Source: FEN-1297 sp963787005 (GTDB lineage Bacteria; Bacteroidota; Ignavibacteria; Ignavibacteriales; Ignavibacteriaceae). From it: a stretch of 64,000 nucleotides of DNA. Numbering within the stretch: the first letter of the stretch is position 1; each line of letters starts with the position of its first letter. Of the stretch, positions 1 through 8,998 are shown piece by piece. Location of the stretch: contig CAWBBX010000105.1 of the NCBI GenBank assembly GCA_963787005.1, positions 1-64,000 on the forward strand. Direction: 5' to 3'. Below the pieces are notes generated by a model. That model searched no databases. It saw only the letters and a program-made list of their open reading frames with translations, and was not told where the DNA came from. Position numbers and translations under genes: made by a program.

Positions 1-2
1 TA

Positions 3-395
3 TGTCCTCTACTTTCGACAGTTGGTGTAAAGAAACTTCAGGAGGAAGGAAGGTTCGTAGCAATGGTAGGCGACGGAATAAACGATTCCCCCGCTCTCGC
101 TCAGGCGGATGTTGGAATTGCCATCGGGACCGGAACGGATATAGCTATGGAAACAGCGGACATCACCTTGATGAAAGGCGAGCTGGACGGAGTCGTTAAC
201 GCTATTAAGTTATCTCACAAGACAATAAGAACGATAAAGCAAAATTTATTCTGGGCTTTTATTTACAACGTTATCGGAATCCCGGTCGCAGCCCTCGGAT
301 TCTTAAACCCGATATACGCCGCGGCGGCAATGGCTTTCAGCTCGGTAAGCGTTGTTTCAAATTCGCTGCTGCTTAAAAAAGCGAAATTAAAATAA
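3..395 (+). CDS. copA: Cu(I)-exporting P1B-type ATPase, C-terminal part (5' truncated by window)
   Basis: This is the last ~130 residues of a heavy-metal P-type ATPase; the open frame runs in from the left edge. The P-domain hinge motif MVGDGINDSPAL is present, followed by IGTGTDIAMETADITLM, which is typical of P1B pumps. The last two membrane helices carry the YN pair (AFIYNVIGIP) and MxxSS (AMAFSSVSVV) that go with Cu(I) specificity in CopA. The protein would couple ATP hydrolysis to copper export across the inner membrane. The residue aligned with the conserved P-domain lysine (P-x-x-K upstream of VKKLQ) reads as Ser, but this lies within 20 bases of the window edge. It converges with the RND pump gene across a perfect palindrome. 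Confidence 0.9.
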   Translation, partial: CPLLSTVGVKKLQEEGRFVAMVGDGINDSPALAQADVGIAIGTGTDIAMETADITLMKGELDGVVNAIKLSHKTIRTIKQNLFWAFIYNVIGIPVAALGFLNPIYAAAAMAFSSVSVVSNSLLLKKAKLK

Positions 396-444
396 CGTAT
401 TCGCAATACTTATTTTCACATCTAAGGTTGATTCATTTTATATT

Positions 445-474
445 ATTAACCCCGGGATTAATCCCGGGGTTAAT
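445..474. terminator. 30-bp perfect palindrome between convergent genes, probable bidirectional terminator
   Basis: The 30 bases are a perfect inverted repeat with a GC-rich core (CCCCGGGA...TCCCGGGG) flanked by A/T. It sits between the convergent copA and RND genes. There is no long T-tract on either side, so the terminator call rests on position and symmetry. Confidence 0.5.
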
Positions 475-532
475 TGTAAGTAACAAGAATCAGCAACTGT
501 TTTAACAGTTTCAAATCACTTAATCATCAAAA

Positions 533-3500
533 TTAATTCGCAGCAGCTTCAGTTTCTTCGGTTTTATGTTTAACCTTCGCAGTTATGTAATAAAATGCGG
601 GAATAACAAACAAGGTAAGAACCGTAGAAACGGCCAATCCGCCTATCGCAACAACACCCAGCGGTATTCTCATTTCCTTGCCCGCGTCGCCGATTCCGAG
701 GGCAAGCGGAAGCATACCCAAAATTATTGCGGTGGTCGACATTATCTGCGGTTTAAGTTTAACCGGACAGGCTTCCATAAGTGCGTCTTTAGGCAGGTAA
801 CCCTGCTCCCTTCTAAGCTGATTCGTATAATCCAGAATCAGGATTGCGTTATTTACAACAATGCCGATGAGCATTATTATAGCCATTAAAGACGTAACAC
901 TAAATGCTATATTCGTTATATAAAGTGAGAGTATAACGCCTATTAACCCCAACAGTACCGTCAGCATTATCATCACAGGCTGCCAGAAACTTTCAAGTAT
1001 CGCGGCAAGCAGCATGTATGTAAGAAGAACAGCCATGAGAAATGCAAAGATCATATCGGCGACCATTTCATTCATCATCTTTACGTTTCCGCCCCATTTA
1101 ATCGAATAACCCGGAGGCAGGGATACCGTTGCGAGCCTTTTATCTATTTCGGATGTAACGTTCCCGAGCGGTACTCCTTTCGCGGGAGAGCCAGTGAACG
1201 ATATGGTGGTGAATTTATCACGGTGAAGTATTTTCGTATATCCGCGAGTAAAATTCACATCCGCTATCTGCGATAATCTAACCGGTCCTATGACCGGAGA
1301 GACAACGGTAATTTTACCGATATCCTCGGGAGTGCTGACGGACATGTCACTAAGCGTGACCGTTATATCATACTCGTTTCCGAATTCTCTGTATTTCGAA
1401 GATGCAATTCCTTCTACCGAAGCACGAAGAGTAAGAGCAAGATCGGCCATAGTAAGACCGGCTTCTGTAAGCTTCTCCCTTTTCGGGAATACTGTAATTT
1501 CCGGCTTACCCGCTCGGGAACTTTGATCAAGGTTAATAAGACCCGGCACATCGTTAATTTTTGTCATTATCGTGTTCTTCAATTCTTCGAGTTTGTCAAG
1601 GTCCTGCCCGAGCAGGTAGAATTGGACCTTCGCTCCCGGACCACCGGTACCAGAGCCCAGGTCAACTTTTATTTTAGTATTCGGAACTTCCGCCAGCTCT
1701 TCGACTAAAACGCCGATCATATCCTGCAGACCGATCTCGCGCTGTTTAACGTCTACCAGCTGCACGTTCAGAGCGGCCATATTGGTACCTATATCCAGAT
1801 CGCTAACCTTTCCTAAATCGGTCAATACATGAGTAATTTCCTTATGGTGTTTTATTTTATCCGTAATCTGATTTAGTACGCCGGCAGTAGCGTCGAGGTT
1901 ATATCCCTGGGGAAGCTCAACTTCTATCCTTATTTTTCCGTCATCCATTGGTGACATAAATTCAAATCCCAGCTTAGGTCCGAAAAACATTATCACCGCC
2001 AGAAATATCGCGAAAGTTCCGAGTACAACAGCGAAACCTCTCCTCTTATTAATTAATATTACCGCCAGTATTTTTTTATAAACTTCGATCGATCTTTCTT
2101 CCATTCTCTCGAACCACAACGCGTATTTATTCTTCTTCTTTTTCTTCTCAGGAAGTATCAATGAAGCAAGCATTGGGGTAAGAGTAAAAGACATTATGAG
2201 AGAAAATATAGTAGCGTACACGGCCGCGAGTGCGAGTTCTCTAAGCCACTGACCTACCATAGAAGACATGTTGGCGATAGGCAGAAACACAACGAGGTTC
2301 GTTAGCGTTGCCGCCAGGACCGCTACCATAACCTCTGTTGTACCTTTATACGCGGCTTCCTTGTTACTCTTCCCGAGTTTTTTATATCTGAAGATATTCT
2401 CGATCACAACGATAGAGTTAGCAACAAGAACACCGACGGACACCGACAGTCCCATCAGCGTCATCATATTTAACGTAAGCCCTGTCGCCTTCAAGAGGAA
2501 GAAGGTTGATATAATAGATGTGGGCATGGATAACGCCACAATTATCGTTGAGCGAAGATCGTGAAGGAACAACAGAAGTACGAGGGCGGTGAATATAACG
2601 CCGAGGTAAACGTTGCTCATAGTATCGTTCACACTGCTTTTAACGAAACCGGACTCGTCGTTTACAATCTGCAGGCTGCAGCCTTTAGGAAGAGAAGACT
2701 GAATATCAGGCAGCGCCTCTCGAATCGCATCGGCTACCTTAACGACGTTTCCTTCCGCGCTTTTCACGATACCCATACGAATAACGTTCTCATCTTTCTG
2801 CTGGGTTACGTTGTCGTAATAAACTGCACGCTGTCTTATATCCTTACCTGCGTCAACTACATCGGCAATCTGCCCCAGTTTCTTCGGTCCGAAAGCGGTA
2901 GGAATCTGCAGGTTCCTCATAACATCGAGATTTGCGAATTCTCCTTTTAATCTTACGGTGTATTCCTGATCATTTATTTTGAAATATCCGCCCGGGATAT
3001 CCATATTATGCGCCCTAAGTATCTGGATAAGCTGCGGAAGAGATATATAATTTTCGAATGCAGTTCGATTGTTGAGTACAACTCTTATCTCTCTTTCCTG
3101 TCCGCCGGTGATATCAACTTTTGCAACGCCTTCAATTTGAGAGAACCTGTCCTTAAGAGTTTTATCGGCTATCTCATAAAGTTCCCTCGGATCAAGGTTC
3201 CCGCTCAACACGACGTCTACTACGGGGAATGATTTTAGATCTACCTTTTGAATTATGGGAAGTTCGGCGTCTTCGGGAAGATCGTTTATTATAGCATCTA
3301 CTTTGTCCTTTACTTCCTGGTTGGCAATATCCACACCCTTCTGAAGTTTGAACTCGATAATTACGATCGATAGCCCGTCAAGAGAATACGATTCCACTCT
3401 CTCGATCTGACTTATAGTAGACACGGCCTCTTCTATTCTTTTACTGATCAATACTTCAATTTCCTTGGGACCGGCGCCCGGGTAAACCGTAGAAACGGTA

Positions 3501-3634
3501 ACGTACGGTATTTCCACATCGGGCTGAAGATTAAGATTCAGTGTGAAGTAAGCCAATATTCCGAATATGAGGAATACCGAAATTCCCATAGTGGTCATTA
3601 TAGGCCTATTTATCGATATTTTAGCAAGAAACAT
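533..3634 (-). CDS. RND-family efflux pump inner-membrane subunit (HAE-1/AcrB-like)
   Basis: A 1033-residue protein of full length for AcrB-type RND transporters. TM1 lies near residues 13-33, followed by the porter-domain motifs NLQPDVEIPYVTV and YPGAGPKEIE. A second half with repeated topology follows (for example VMIMLTVLLGLIGVI). It would drive efflux of drugs or other amphiphiles with the adjacent fusion protein and TolC. The TM4 site that carries paired proton-relay Asp residues in AcrB (D407/D408) reads GVLVANSIVV at residues 401-410, so both Asp are replaced by Ala-Asn. TM10 reads GIVVNNAILILDY (from residue 924) with no Lys940 equivalent. It is the last gene of a minus-strand cluster; the gap to the fusion-protein gene is 14 nt. 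Substrate is unknown. Confidence 0.93.
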   Translation of the reverse strand: MFLAKISINRPIMTTMGISVFLIFGILAYFTLNLNLQPDVEIPYVTVSTVYPGAGPKEIEVLISKRIEEAVSTISQIERVESYSLDGLSIVIIEFKLQKGVDIANQEVKDKVDAIINDLPEDAELPIIQKVDLKSFPVVDVVLSGNLDPRELYEIADKTLKDRFSQIEGVAKVDITGGQEREIRVVLNNRTAFENYISLPQLIQILRAHNMDIPGGYFKINDQEYTVRLKGEFANLDVMRNLQIPTAFGPKKLGQIADVVDAGKDIRQRAVYYDNVTQQKDENVIRMGIVKSAEGNVVKVADAIREALPDIQSSLPKGCSLQIVNDESGFVKSSVNDTMSNVYLGVIFTALVLLLFLHDLRSTIIVALSMPTSIISTFFLLKATGLTLNMMTLMGLSVSVGVLVANSIVVIENIFRYKKLGKSNKEAAYKGTTEVMVAVLAATLTNLVVFLPIANMSSMVGQWLRELALAAVYATIFSLIMSFTLTPMLASLILPEKKKKKNKYALWFERMEERSIEVYKKILAVILINKRRGFAVVLGTFAIFLAVIMFFGPKLGFEFMSPMDDGKIRIEVELPQGYNLDATAGVLNQITDKIKHHKEITHVLTDLGKVSDLDIGTNMAALNVQLVDVKQREIGLQDMIGVLVEELAEVPNTKIKVDLGSGTGGPGAKVQFYLLGQDLDKLEELKNTIMTKINDVPGLINLDQSSRAGKPEITVFPKREKLTEAGLTMADLALTLRASVEGIASSKYREFGNEYDITVTLSDMSVSTPEDIGKITVVSPVIGPVRLSQIADVNFTRGYTKILHRDKFTTISFTGSPAKGVPLGNVTSEIDKRLATVSLPPGYSIKWGGNVKMMNEMVADMIFAFLMAVLLTYMLLAAILESFWQPVMIMLTVLLGLIGVILSLYITNIAFSVTSLMAIIMLIGIVVNNAILILDYTNQLRREQGYLPKDALMEACPVKLKPQIMSTTAIILGMLPLALGIGDAGKEMRIPLGVVAIGGLAVSTVLTLFVIPAFYYITAKVKHKTEETEAAAN

Positions 3635-3648
3635 AGTTAAATTCCCTT

Positions 3649-4701
3649 TTATTGAATCGTTTTTACTTTATTACCGTCTGCAAGTAAAGCCCCGCCTTCA
3701 ATTATGAGTTTGTCGCCCGGTTTTAGACCACTCTTTATTTCGTAATTAATTCCGCTGCCGTTTCCGTTGCTTACATATTTTTTTTCGGCGGCACCGTTTT
3801 TCTCCAGGAACACATAAGTACCTTTCTCGTCGGTCATAATTAAATTGCGGGGAATAATGATTGCGTTCTGATTATTGTAGATTAATACTTTAATGTCGAC
3901 GGTGACGCCGCTCTTCAGTTCGAACTTGGGATTCTCGAACTCAACTTCCGCGTAAAATGCCTGCTTTATCGGATCGGCCGCCATAGATGTTTCAACTACC
4001 CTTCCGGTGTAAGATTTGCCATTAAAATTAATTTCGGTTTTCTTACCCCTTTTGATGTTTATTATTTCGTCCTCGGTTGCCCATACTTTTGCGTGCATCT
4101 TGTTCAACTGAGAAACAGCGAAAAGATGAGTATCCTTATTCACGTTGTCTCCTTCGTTCACTTTTATGTCGACAATGGTACCGTTGAACGGTGCTTCCAC
4201 AAAAAGCATCTGCCTCATCGCTTCATAATTTCTTTTAGCAACGAGGTACTGAGTTTCCGCCCCGTCGAATTTTGCCTGTGCGATTTCGCCCGCTTCAAGC
4301 AGGGCTTTCATCCTGTTGTACGTTTTCTCAGCGTTAAGGAAAGCGTTCTTCGCCTGCACGTACTGAATTCCGGGATTATCCTCTGCGAATTGAACGATGA
4401 TTTGATCTTTCTTTACGGCATCTCCGACTTTAGCATTTATCTTCTCGATCCTTCCTCCGACCAGCGCGCCTTTAGTGGCTTCTTTAATACCGGAAAGCTT
4501 GGCGAAAAAGCTGTAATACTTTTTGAAAGGCCGGTACTTCAGAACTTCAACTTTAACCGGAATACCTTCCTCCGATCTTATCTGCTCCATACTCTTAGCG
4601 GCCGCCTTTTCGTCTCCGCCGCAGCCCGTCATAAATAGAACCGGCAGAGCAAAAAATAAAACTACAGCAACCTTCAATTTCATTGTTTGAACATTCATCA
4701 T
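3649..4701 (-). CDS. RND efflux periplasmic adaptor (membrane fusion protein), lipoprotein
   Basis: A 350-residue HlyD/AcrA-type adaptor. The N-terminus is a lipoprotein signal ending in LFMTGC (Cys27), so it is probably anchored to a membrane by lipid. A biotinyl-lipoyl half (GGRIEKINAKVGDAVKKDQ) and its second half (PFNGTIVDIKVNEGDNV) flank an alpha-hairpin (residues ~115-160). Beta-barrel and membrane-proximal domains ending KPGDKLIIEGG follow. It should bridge the RND pump and the TolC protein encoded on either side. The gaps of 38 nt to tolC and 14 nt to the pump support one transcript. Confidence 0.92.
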   Translation of the reverse strand: MMNVQTMKLKVAVVLFFALPVLFMTGCGGDEKAAAKSMEQIRSEEGIPVKVEVLKYRPFKKYYSFFAKLSGIKEATKGALVGGRIEKINAKVGDAVKKDQIIVQFAEDNPGIQYVQAKNAFLNAEKTYNRMKALLEAGEIAQAKFDGAETQYLVAKRNYEAMRQMLFVEAPFNGTIVDIKVNEGDNVNKDTHLFAVSQLNKMHAKVWATEDEIINIKRGKKTEINFNGKSYTGRVVETSMAADPIKQAFYAEVEFENPKFELKSGVTVDIKVLIYNNQNAIIIPRNLIMTDEKGTYVFLEKNGAAEKKYVSNGNGSGINYEIKSGLKPGDKLIIEGGALLADGNKVKTIQ

Positions 4702-4739
4702 TTAATCTCCCGTGGTTTATCCTTTAATATTTTTCTAAT

Positions 4740-6191
4740 TCAATTTTGTTTTTGTACCTGTTCATAATATTTGAGATCGAGCTTGCCGAGCAGTTCGTCC
4801 AGGCCCGACTTGGCGATGATGTAATCGTAAACCGACTGCAGCCTGTTGGTCCGTGCCTGCTTCAACGCAACGTCGGCGTTCTCTACTTCCAGCTGACTTC
4901 CTGTTCCCTCTTTATATCTTATCACAGCAAGGTCATAAGTTTTTTCGGCAAGAGATACATTTCGTTCCTGCGCCTCAAGTGTGCTTTGCACCCTGCTGAT
5001 CTCGTTCAGTTTTGCTTTAACGTCCGACGAGACGAAATCCTTAAGCTGGTAGTATTGTTCCTGTGTCTGCTGTAATGCGATCTCTGACTGTTCTACTTTT
5101 TTCCTCGTCCTGTCGCCGTTAAAAAGATTGATCGAGAAAGTGAGTCCTACAACCGTCGATGAGTAATTTTGGAATTTTAGATTATCGGACGATCCGGCGT
5201 AAGAATAATTTCCGAATGCATACAGAGACGGCCAGTACTCGGATCTGTCGAGATCGATGAAAGCCTTGTCGACTTCCATCTTCATCTTCAGCGAGCTAAG
5301 GCTGTAATTTGAGCTGAACGCGTTTCCCAAAGTTTCATCCTTCTCCGGCAAAGATTCTTTTTCGTATATAAATTCACCGTCGACATCTATCTCCAGCTCC
5401 TGGTTTACACCGATTACCATCTTAAAACCGTTCTTCGCGCTTTTTAAATTATTTTCCATCTGCTGAAGTATAGGCTTGATATTTTCCACTCTTACTTCTG
5501 CCTGCAGGGCATCGTATTCCGAGACCAAACCCTGAGCAAAAAGAGCTTTAACGTTCTTAAGGTTTCTCTTAGCGTTCTCGAAGCTTGAATTAGTAATCTT
5601 CAAAATACTTTTTGTGAGGAGTACCCCGTAAAAAGCTCTCTTCACGTTAAGGACGGTCGACAATGTTTTCCTTTTCAATTCTTCATGCGAAAGATCAAGG
5701 TAAATCTGCGATGCGCCTATTCCCCTGAACACGGCCGAGTTGAACAAAGTCTGCGTAACCTGCACGCTTGTCTCGTAGCTGTTAGTCTGAACAAATGACT
5801 GCAGTGCGGTTTTTACGGGAACAAATTTATCTTCGTCCCTCGGTAAAACCTTCTCTTTAAAAAGTATATCGTATGTGGCATTTGTAAGCAGCGCCCCGAA
5901 ATCCGGGAAAGGTGTTTTAGGTTTTTGAATGAAATGGGTAAAATTAGCCGACACATCAAGAGACGGAAGCGCGTATCCGAAAGCCTCGTGAACGGCCTCG
6001 CCAGCTTTAGTAACATCGAGCTGAGCGATTTTTATATCCCTATTGTTCTGCAGCGCCGTGCTGATAGCTTCGTCGAGCGTATAGACCTTTGTCTGCGCCG
6101 TACCTCCGGCGGTAACCAGAAAGCATATTAATAGCAAAAGGATTGTCTTTGTAGTATTACCGGATAAATAAATAAACTTCATTGTCATCAT
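4740..6191 (-). CDS. TolC-family outer-membrane efflux protein
   Basis: A 483-residue protein with an N-terminal hydrophobic signal (TILLLLICFLVTAGGTAQ) followed by YTLDEAISTALQNNRDIKIAQ, the classic opening of outer-membrane efflux proteins. Two long coiled-coil halves follow (around residues 175-265 and 350-460), including LFAQGLVSEYDALQAEVRVE and YKEGTGSQLEVENADVALKQA, the paired helix-turn-helix repeats of TolC. It is expected to form a trimeric outer-membrane and periplasmic channel for the adjacent RND pump. It lies 15 nt downstream of the SDR-like gene and 38 nt upstream of the adaptor. Confidence 0.92.
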   Translation of the reverse strand: MMTMKFIYLSGNTTKTILLLLICFLVTAGGTAQTKVYTLDEAISTALQNNRDIKIAQLDVTKAGEAVHEAFGYALPSLDVSANFTHFIQKPKTPFPDFGALLTNATYDILFKEKVLPRDEDKFVPVKTALQSFVQTNSYETSVQVTQTLFNSAVFRGIGASQIYLDLSHEELKRKTLSTVLNVKRAFYGVLLTKSILKITNSSFENAKRNLKNVKALFAQGLVSEYDALQAEVRVENIKPILQQMENNLKSAKNGFKMVIGVNQELEIDVDGEFIYEKESLPEKDETLGNAFSSNYSLSSLKMKMEVDKAFIDLDRSEYWPSLYAFGNYSYAGSSDNLKFQNYSSTVVGLTFSINLFNGDRTRKKVEQSEIALQQTQEQYYQLKDFVSSDVKAKLNEISRVQSTLEAQERNVSLAEKTYDLAVIRYKEGTGSQLEVENADVALKQARTNRLQSVYDYIIAKSGLDELLGKLDLKYYEQVQKQN

Positions 6192-6206
6192 ATATCCTGT
6201 TTTATT

Positions 6207-7097
6207 CTATATTGTTTTTAAGATTCGTTGACCGAACCGAAATTCTTTTTTAAGCAAAATCTCGCTTGTTTCCCAAAGCCGTTCCGCCGTTTCGGTTTCG
6301 TAGGAAGCCGGAGAAGTTTGAACGCATTTCTTCGAGATAAAATATTTGCCCGAAACACGGTTAACCTCCGGTGAAGAGGCAAGGTACAAAACCGTTTCCG
6401 CTCCCTTTTCAGGGCTGCTGAGAAAGGGCGCTATCAGTTTATGAACGGTTCTGCGAGGTAATGAAGAGTCGGGGTCGTTATAAATGATATTTGTTGAGAC
6501 AAATCCCGGGTGTACTGAATTGACCGTAATGTTTGTGTTCTTTAATTCCGAAGACAGTTTATACACAAAAAGAATATCCGCCAGAGCGGCTTGTCTTACC
6601 GCTCTTACAGGCAAATAATTCTTTTTAAGATTTATATCTTCGAAATTAATGTATCCTTTCCTGTGCTGTTCGTCGGACACATTAATAACTCTCCCCTGCT
6701 TACTTTGAAGCAAACGGTCTAAAAGAAGATCGGTCAGCAGAAACCTCGATAAATAATTCACGGCAAAAGTAGCTTCGATCCCGTCTATCGTTTCATGCCT
6801 CTTGCTGAAATAAGCCCCTGCATTATTTATCAGCACATCAATTCTTCCGAAGCGTTTTTTTACCTCCCCCGAAAGAGCGCGGATCGAAACGCTCGAAGAA
6901 AGATCGGCAACCAGTAATTGAAGTTTATCGCTGCCGGTCTTTTTCGATATTTCGCTGAGCGTTCTTTCACCCCTTACATGGTTCCTGCTCACCAGGATTA
7001 CGGTAGCTCCTAGTTCAGCCAATCCGGAAGCGGCAGCTTTACCTATACCGGAATTCGCCCCCGTAATCAGACAGATCTTCTCCCCCATTATGTACAT
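6207..7097 (-). CDS. Short-chain dehydrogenase/reductase-like protein lacking the catalytic Tyr and Lys
   Basis: A 296-residue protein with the fold signatures of retinol-dehydrogenase-type SDRs. These are TGANSGIG at residues 12-19, the NNAG motif (residues 91-94), GRVINVS with Ser141, and VNSVHPGFVST after the active site. The usual active-site stretch of this subfamily (K-A-Y-x-Q-S-K-L-A-N) reads R-A-V-R-Q-A-A-L-A-D: the Tyr position is Val167 and the Lys position Ala171, while the surrounding residues still align. Cofactor binding may persist but normal SDR chemistry is unlikely. The gene sits 8 nt downstream of an outer-membrane-like gene and 15 nt upstream of tolC, so it is probably cotranscribed with the efflux genes. 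Either Met1 or Met4 could be the start. Confidence 0.8.
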   Translation of the reverse strand: MYIMGEKICLITGANSGIGKAAASGLAELGATVILVSRNHVRGERTLSEISKKTGSDKLQLLVADLSSSVSIRALSGEVKKRFGRIDVLINNAGAYFSKRHETIDGIEATFAVNYLSRFLLTDLLLDRLLQSKQGRVINVSDEQHRKGYINFEDINLKKNYLPVRAVRQAALADILFVYKLSSELKNTNITVNSVHPGFVSTNIIYNDPDSSLPRRTVHKLIAPFLSSPEKGAETVLYLASSPEVNRVSGKYFISKKCVQTSPASYETETAERLWETSEILLKKEFRFGQRILKTI

Positions 7098-7105
7098 GGC
7101 CGCCC

Positions 7106-7705
7106 TTAAAACTTTCCGAACTTAAATACTAATTCGGTCGACGGGCCGGAGAAATCGTTGTTCTTAAAATTGTCCATATCAACTCCGCTAATAACCCTGT
7201 AGCTGGCGCCGGCTCCTATCCTGAAAAAATTAGTAACATTCAACATAACTCTAACACCGGGTTCAAATACGAAGAAAGCATTCGACTCCCGGTCCCAGTC
7301 CCATTCATAATCATTTAACGCACTTCGGTAACCCACACCGCCCCCGCCTAACAGTATCGATACGGTGTAGTGCACAAGGTTGTTGGATTGATTGATATAA
7401 TGAAGCTCCAATCCGCCGTAGCCGAAAGTAAGCAGCTGTTCTTCTCCTGAAATAACTTTGACGGTACGAATATTATTAACCAGTCCGTATCCGCCCCCGC
7501 CGATTACAAACGTATGGTTAACTATCCAGCCGCCGTGTCCGCCGACCAGAACCCCTAGGGTATTATGTATATGAGTAAATTTTACGACCGGTCCACCGAA
7601 CCCGCCCTGCGATATTTTACCGTCGCCAAGTAAAGTCTCTTCCTGCGCCAACATCTGTCCACCGGCAAAAATTACCGCCGCCAGAATTATCCACGCCTTT
7701 TTCAT
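7106..7705 (-). CDS. Secreted protein, probable outer-membrane beta-barrel, unknown function
   Basis: A 199-residue protein with a signal peptide (MKKAWIILAAVIFAGGQMLAQ). The mature part is rich in Gly and in alternating aromatic/polar strands (for example GGLELHYINQSNNLVHY), and it ends in FKFGKF with a terminal Phe, as many outer-membrane barrels do. I do not recognise a named family. It is the first gene after the AraC-type regulator on the same strand and is 8 nt from the SDR-like gene, so it may be the leading gene of the efflux operon. Confidence 0.65.
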   Translation of the reverse strand: MKKAWIILAAVIFAGGQMLAQEETLLGDGKISQGGFGGPVVKFTHIHNTLGVLVGGHGGWIVNHTFVIGGGGYGLVNNIRTVKVISGEEQLLTFGYGGLELHYINQSNNLVHYTVSILLGGGGVGYRSALNDYEWDWDRESNAFFVFEPGVRVMLNVTNFFRIGAGASYRVISGVDMDNFKNNDFSGPSTELVFKFGKF

Positions 7706-7763
7706 ATCTCACATTTCATGAATATTTTTTGATCCGGCAAAGCTACTTCATTCGAAGCATCAT

Positions 7764-7786
7764 ATCGACTTTATTTATAAATCGAT
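7764..7786. promoter_or_regulatory. Imperfect dyad upstream of the efflux cluster, possible operator
   Basis: ATCGAcTTTAT and ATAAATCGAT are near-mirror halves in the 168-bp gap between the AraC-type regulator gene and the first gene of the efflux cluster. The location suits an operator for the adjacent regulator. The sequence shows only the symmetry. Confidence 0.25.
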
Positions 7787-7873
7787 ACAACAAAAAGGCG
7801 CCTCCCGATAAACTAGGACGTGTTTTCTTGATGAACGGACAGAAAGAATGATGAAATTAGAACGCAGATAGAA

Positions 7874-8998
7874 TTAAACGTTCTTTTTCCGACGTATAAG
7901 TTCCTTGTATTGTGTGGGCGTCATAGATGTGCACTTTTTAAACGCGTTATTGAAGGATGATTTTGAGTTGAAACCGACTTCTTCGGCTACAGCGAGAATG
8001 GTCAGCAGCTCACTTCTGGGATCGGCAAACAGAAGTTTTGCTTCTTCCACCCTGTAGGAATTTATAAAGTCGAAGAAATTCTGATCCATCTTTTCGTTGA
8101 TTATCTGCGAAAGATGATAAGGCGGAAGCGCAATCATATCGGCAAGTTTCTGCAGGGTAAGATCGCTTTCGAGGAACGGTTTCTTTTCCTCGATAACCTG
8201 CATCAGCATTTTAAGATATTTTTCTGATTTTTCACTGGTCAAGGAAGACTTTTCGTATTTCTTAGAGCGGTTGTTTTCCGGTTCTTCGGCAATGATTATA
8301 GGCCTGCTTAGTCCAAGATAACCAATAGAAAGAATAGCGACCGAGACAAGCACAGGAATAATATTGTTGAAATGATCATACAGATCGAAGCCGGCAAAAA
8401 ACAACACAATAAAAACAGCCATGAGGCCGAATATCATCACGAACGCGTTTATCCCGAATTTTATCCATCGCAGATTAAGTTTATCAATTGAAGACATGGT
8501 TTTCTTTATTTCCGCCTCATAATCGTTAAGCAGTCCGTTTACGTAATACAAGTAAACAAAAAGATGCAATGTCTGAAGAGATAGAATTATTAAATGGCTC
8601 ACCGAATCAGTTGACAATTCAACATAGCGGAGCTTTACAACCGTCGTTTGAAAAAACAACGGTATTTTATAGATGATAAGAGCGGCGAACGGAATAAAAT
8701 GAAGAAGATCTGCGGATTTAAACTTGAAGTTCTTAAACGTCAACTCTTTAACGTAAAAAAGGAACATGGGACCGAACAGAAAAAGCACGGTTGAAGGAAG
8801 CCCGATAAGGAAAGAAAAGTACTGATAAGTCTCGGTCCTTTGAAGCAGGAAACCGCTGATACTGAAGGAGAAAAGGAGCATAAGAATCCCCAGGAGGCTG
8901 TTCGCGGTCTTGTTGCCCCGTTTCAAGGTAAGAAGAAGAAATCCCAGAAAAATTCCTTGACCAATACTAAGAAGGATAAGTACAGCTATTAAATCCAT
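7874..8998 (-). CDS. AraC-family transcriptional regulator with N-terminal membrane domain
   Basis: A 374-residue protein. Roughly the first 235 residues form seven hydrophobic segments (LIAVLILLSIGQGIFLGFLL onward), as in the membrane-bound AraC regulators common in Bacteroidota. The C-terminal ~100 residues carry the double helix-turn-helix: LQKLADMIALPPYHLSQIIN and VAEEVGFNSKSSFNNAFKK followed by TPTQYK. It probably senses a membrane or extracellular cue and regulates the efflux cluster immediately downstream on the same strand, an inference from position only. Confidence 0.85.
   Translation of the reverse strand: MDLIAVLILLSIGQGIFLGFLLLTLKRGNKTANSLLGILMLLFSFSISGFLLQRTETYQYFSFLIGLPSTVLFLFGPMFLFYVKELTFKNFKFKSADLLHFIPFAALIIYKIPLFFQTTVVKLRYVELSTDSVSHLIILSLQTLHLFVYLYYVNGLLNDYEAEIKKTMSSIDKLNLRWIKFGINAFVMIFGLMAVFIVLFFAGFDLYDHFNNIIPVLVSVAILSIGYLGLSRPIIIAEEPENNRSKKYEKSSLTSEKSEKYLKMLMQVIEEKKPFLESDLTLQKLADMIALPPYHLSQIINEKMDQNFFDFINSYRVEEAKLLFADPRSELLTILAVAEEVGFNSKSSFNNAFKKCTSMTPTQYKELIRRKKNV

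Noticed and set aside
566..889. Open frame on the plus strand inside the RND gene, and similar antisense frames in other genes
   Set aside because: They lie opposite well-supported genes, lack ribosome-binding sites and have no recognisable motifs.
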